The notes beneath the pieces were generated by a model. That model saw only the letters and a program-made list of their open reading frames with translations, was not told the origin of the DNA and searched no databases. Shown here one piece after another: positions 5,442 to 5,763 of a stretch of DNA of 5,763 nt. A program made the position numbers and the translations under genes. The DNA lies in the NCBI GenBank assembly GCA_003135575.1, contig PLCG01000041.1, forward strand, positions 46,043 through 51,805, in the 5' to 3' direction. Positions within the stretch are counted from its first letter, which is position 1; each line of letters opens with the position of its first letter. The stretch comes from Nitrososphaerota archaeon (lineage in GTDB: Archaea; Thermoproteota; Nitrososphaeria; Nitrososphaerales; Gagatemarchaeaceae).

Positions 5442-5763
5442 TCATACCACCACGGATGCCAGATTGGCGATACGCGGCCACTTTTCTGCGGCCTCGCTCG
5501 CGACCGGCCCCTTGATGTCCGTCCCTTTCATCTCGCCCTCCGGCGTTACCAGGACGGCAGCGTTGTCCTCGAAGCAGATCCTCTGTCCGCTGACCCTTCT
5601 GACGGCGTACTTTTGCCTGATGACGACGGCCCCCCAGACCTGGTTCCTCAGGTCGGGCGGGCCCCTCTTCACGGTGCACTGGATGTGGTCTCCCACGGAG
5701 GCGGACGGGTACCTCGCCAGCCTGGTCTTCGCCCGCGTCACCATGATGACCTTCAAGGTCTTG
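5442..5763 (-). CDS. rpl14: Ribosomal protein uL14 (L14), 5' end cut by the window edge
   Basis: This is the C-terminal 106 residues of uL14, a universally conserved 50S protein at the subunit interface. Archaeal members are about 132 residues long, so roughly 25 N-terminal residues lie outside the window. The frame is open to the last base and reads KTLKVIMV before ...YPSASVGDHIQCTVKRG, so a TTG at 5756 is internal and not a start. Signatures are the basic RGPPDLRNQVWGAVVIRQK stretch, FEDNAAVLVTPEGEMKGTDI and the highly conserved end GPVASEAAEKWPRIANLAS-VVV. It is the first gene of the window in transcription order. It is followed after 21 nt by uL24, as in bacterial and archaeal operons alike. 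Confidence 0.96.
   Translation of the reverse strand, partial: KTLKVIMVTRAKTRLARYPSASVGDHIQCTVKRGPPDLRNQVWGAVVIRQKYAVRRVSGQRICFEDNAAVLVTPEGEMKGTDIKGPVASEAAEKWPRIANLASVVV

Noticed and set aside
1..5763. A search for CRISPR arrays, tRNA genes, insertion sequences, inverted repeats or a defence cassette.
   Set aside because: Every part of the window except gaps of up to 21 nt is covered by ribosomal protein genes; no repeat array, transposase or foreign gene is visible.

Overview
The whole window is one stretch of an archaeal ribosomal-protein operon, transcribed from the minus strand. It is the archaeal version of the bacterial 'spc' operon. The order in the direction of transcription (high to low coordinates) is uL14 (5' end cut by the window), uL24, eS4, uL5, uS14, uS8, uL6, eL32, eL19, uL18, uS5, uL30, uL15 (only the first 19 codons are inside). 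The archaeal origin is clear because eS4 sits between uL24 and uL5, and the pair eL32-eL19 sits between uL6 and uL18. Bacteria lack all three proteins. The long uL18, uL30 and uS5 forms and the GGAGG/GTGAT-type ribosome binding sites agree. The DNA is GC-rich, around 60% by eye. Several proteins, notably the 'GSALSEELRDKHG' start of uL24 and the N-terminal part of uL5, recall Thaumarchaeota (Nitrososphaeria) and relatives. That placement is from memory of the families and is tentative.

Layout on the minus strand: 5763-5442 uL14 (partial), 5420-5070 uL24, 5066-4341 eS4, 4344-3799 uL5, 3802-3641 uS14, 3622-3230 uS8, 3240-2662 uL6, 2662-2210 eL32, 2226-1795 eL19, 1785-1192 uL18, 1182-547 uS5, 531-61 uL30, 59-1 uL15 (partial). 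Packing is very tight: gaps run from 1 to 21 nt and four or five junctions overlap (4, 4, 11, 1 and 17 nt). There is no non-coding stretch longer than 21 nt, no internal terminator, no RNA gene, no mobile element and no repeat array. Three genes start with TTG (eS4, eL19, uL15) and one with GTG (uS14), most behind a good Shine-Dalgarno match.

The products work together as structural parts of the 30S (eS4, uS14, uS8, uS5) and 50S (uL14, uL24, uL5, uL6, eL32, eL19, uL18, uL30, uL15) subunits. The tight spacing suggests one polycistronic mRNA with coupled translation. This is a core housekeeping region. I found no sign of an unknown system; the points worth a second look are small: a uL24 without the usual N-terminal segment, a cluster of non-ATG starts, and gene overlaps that suggest coupled translation.
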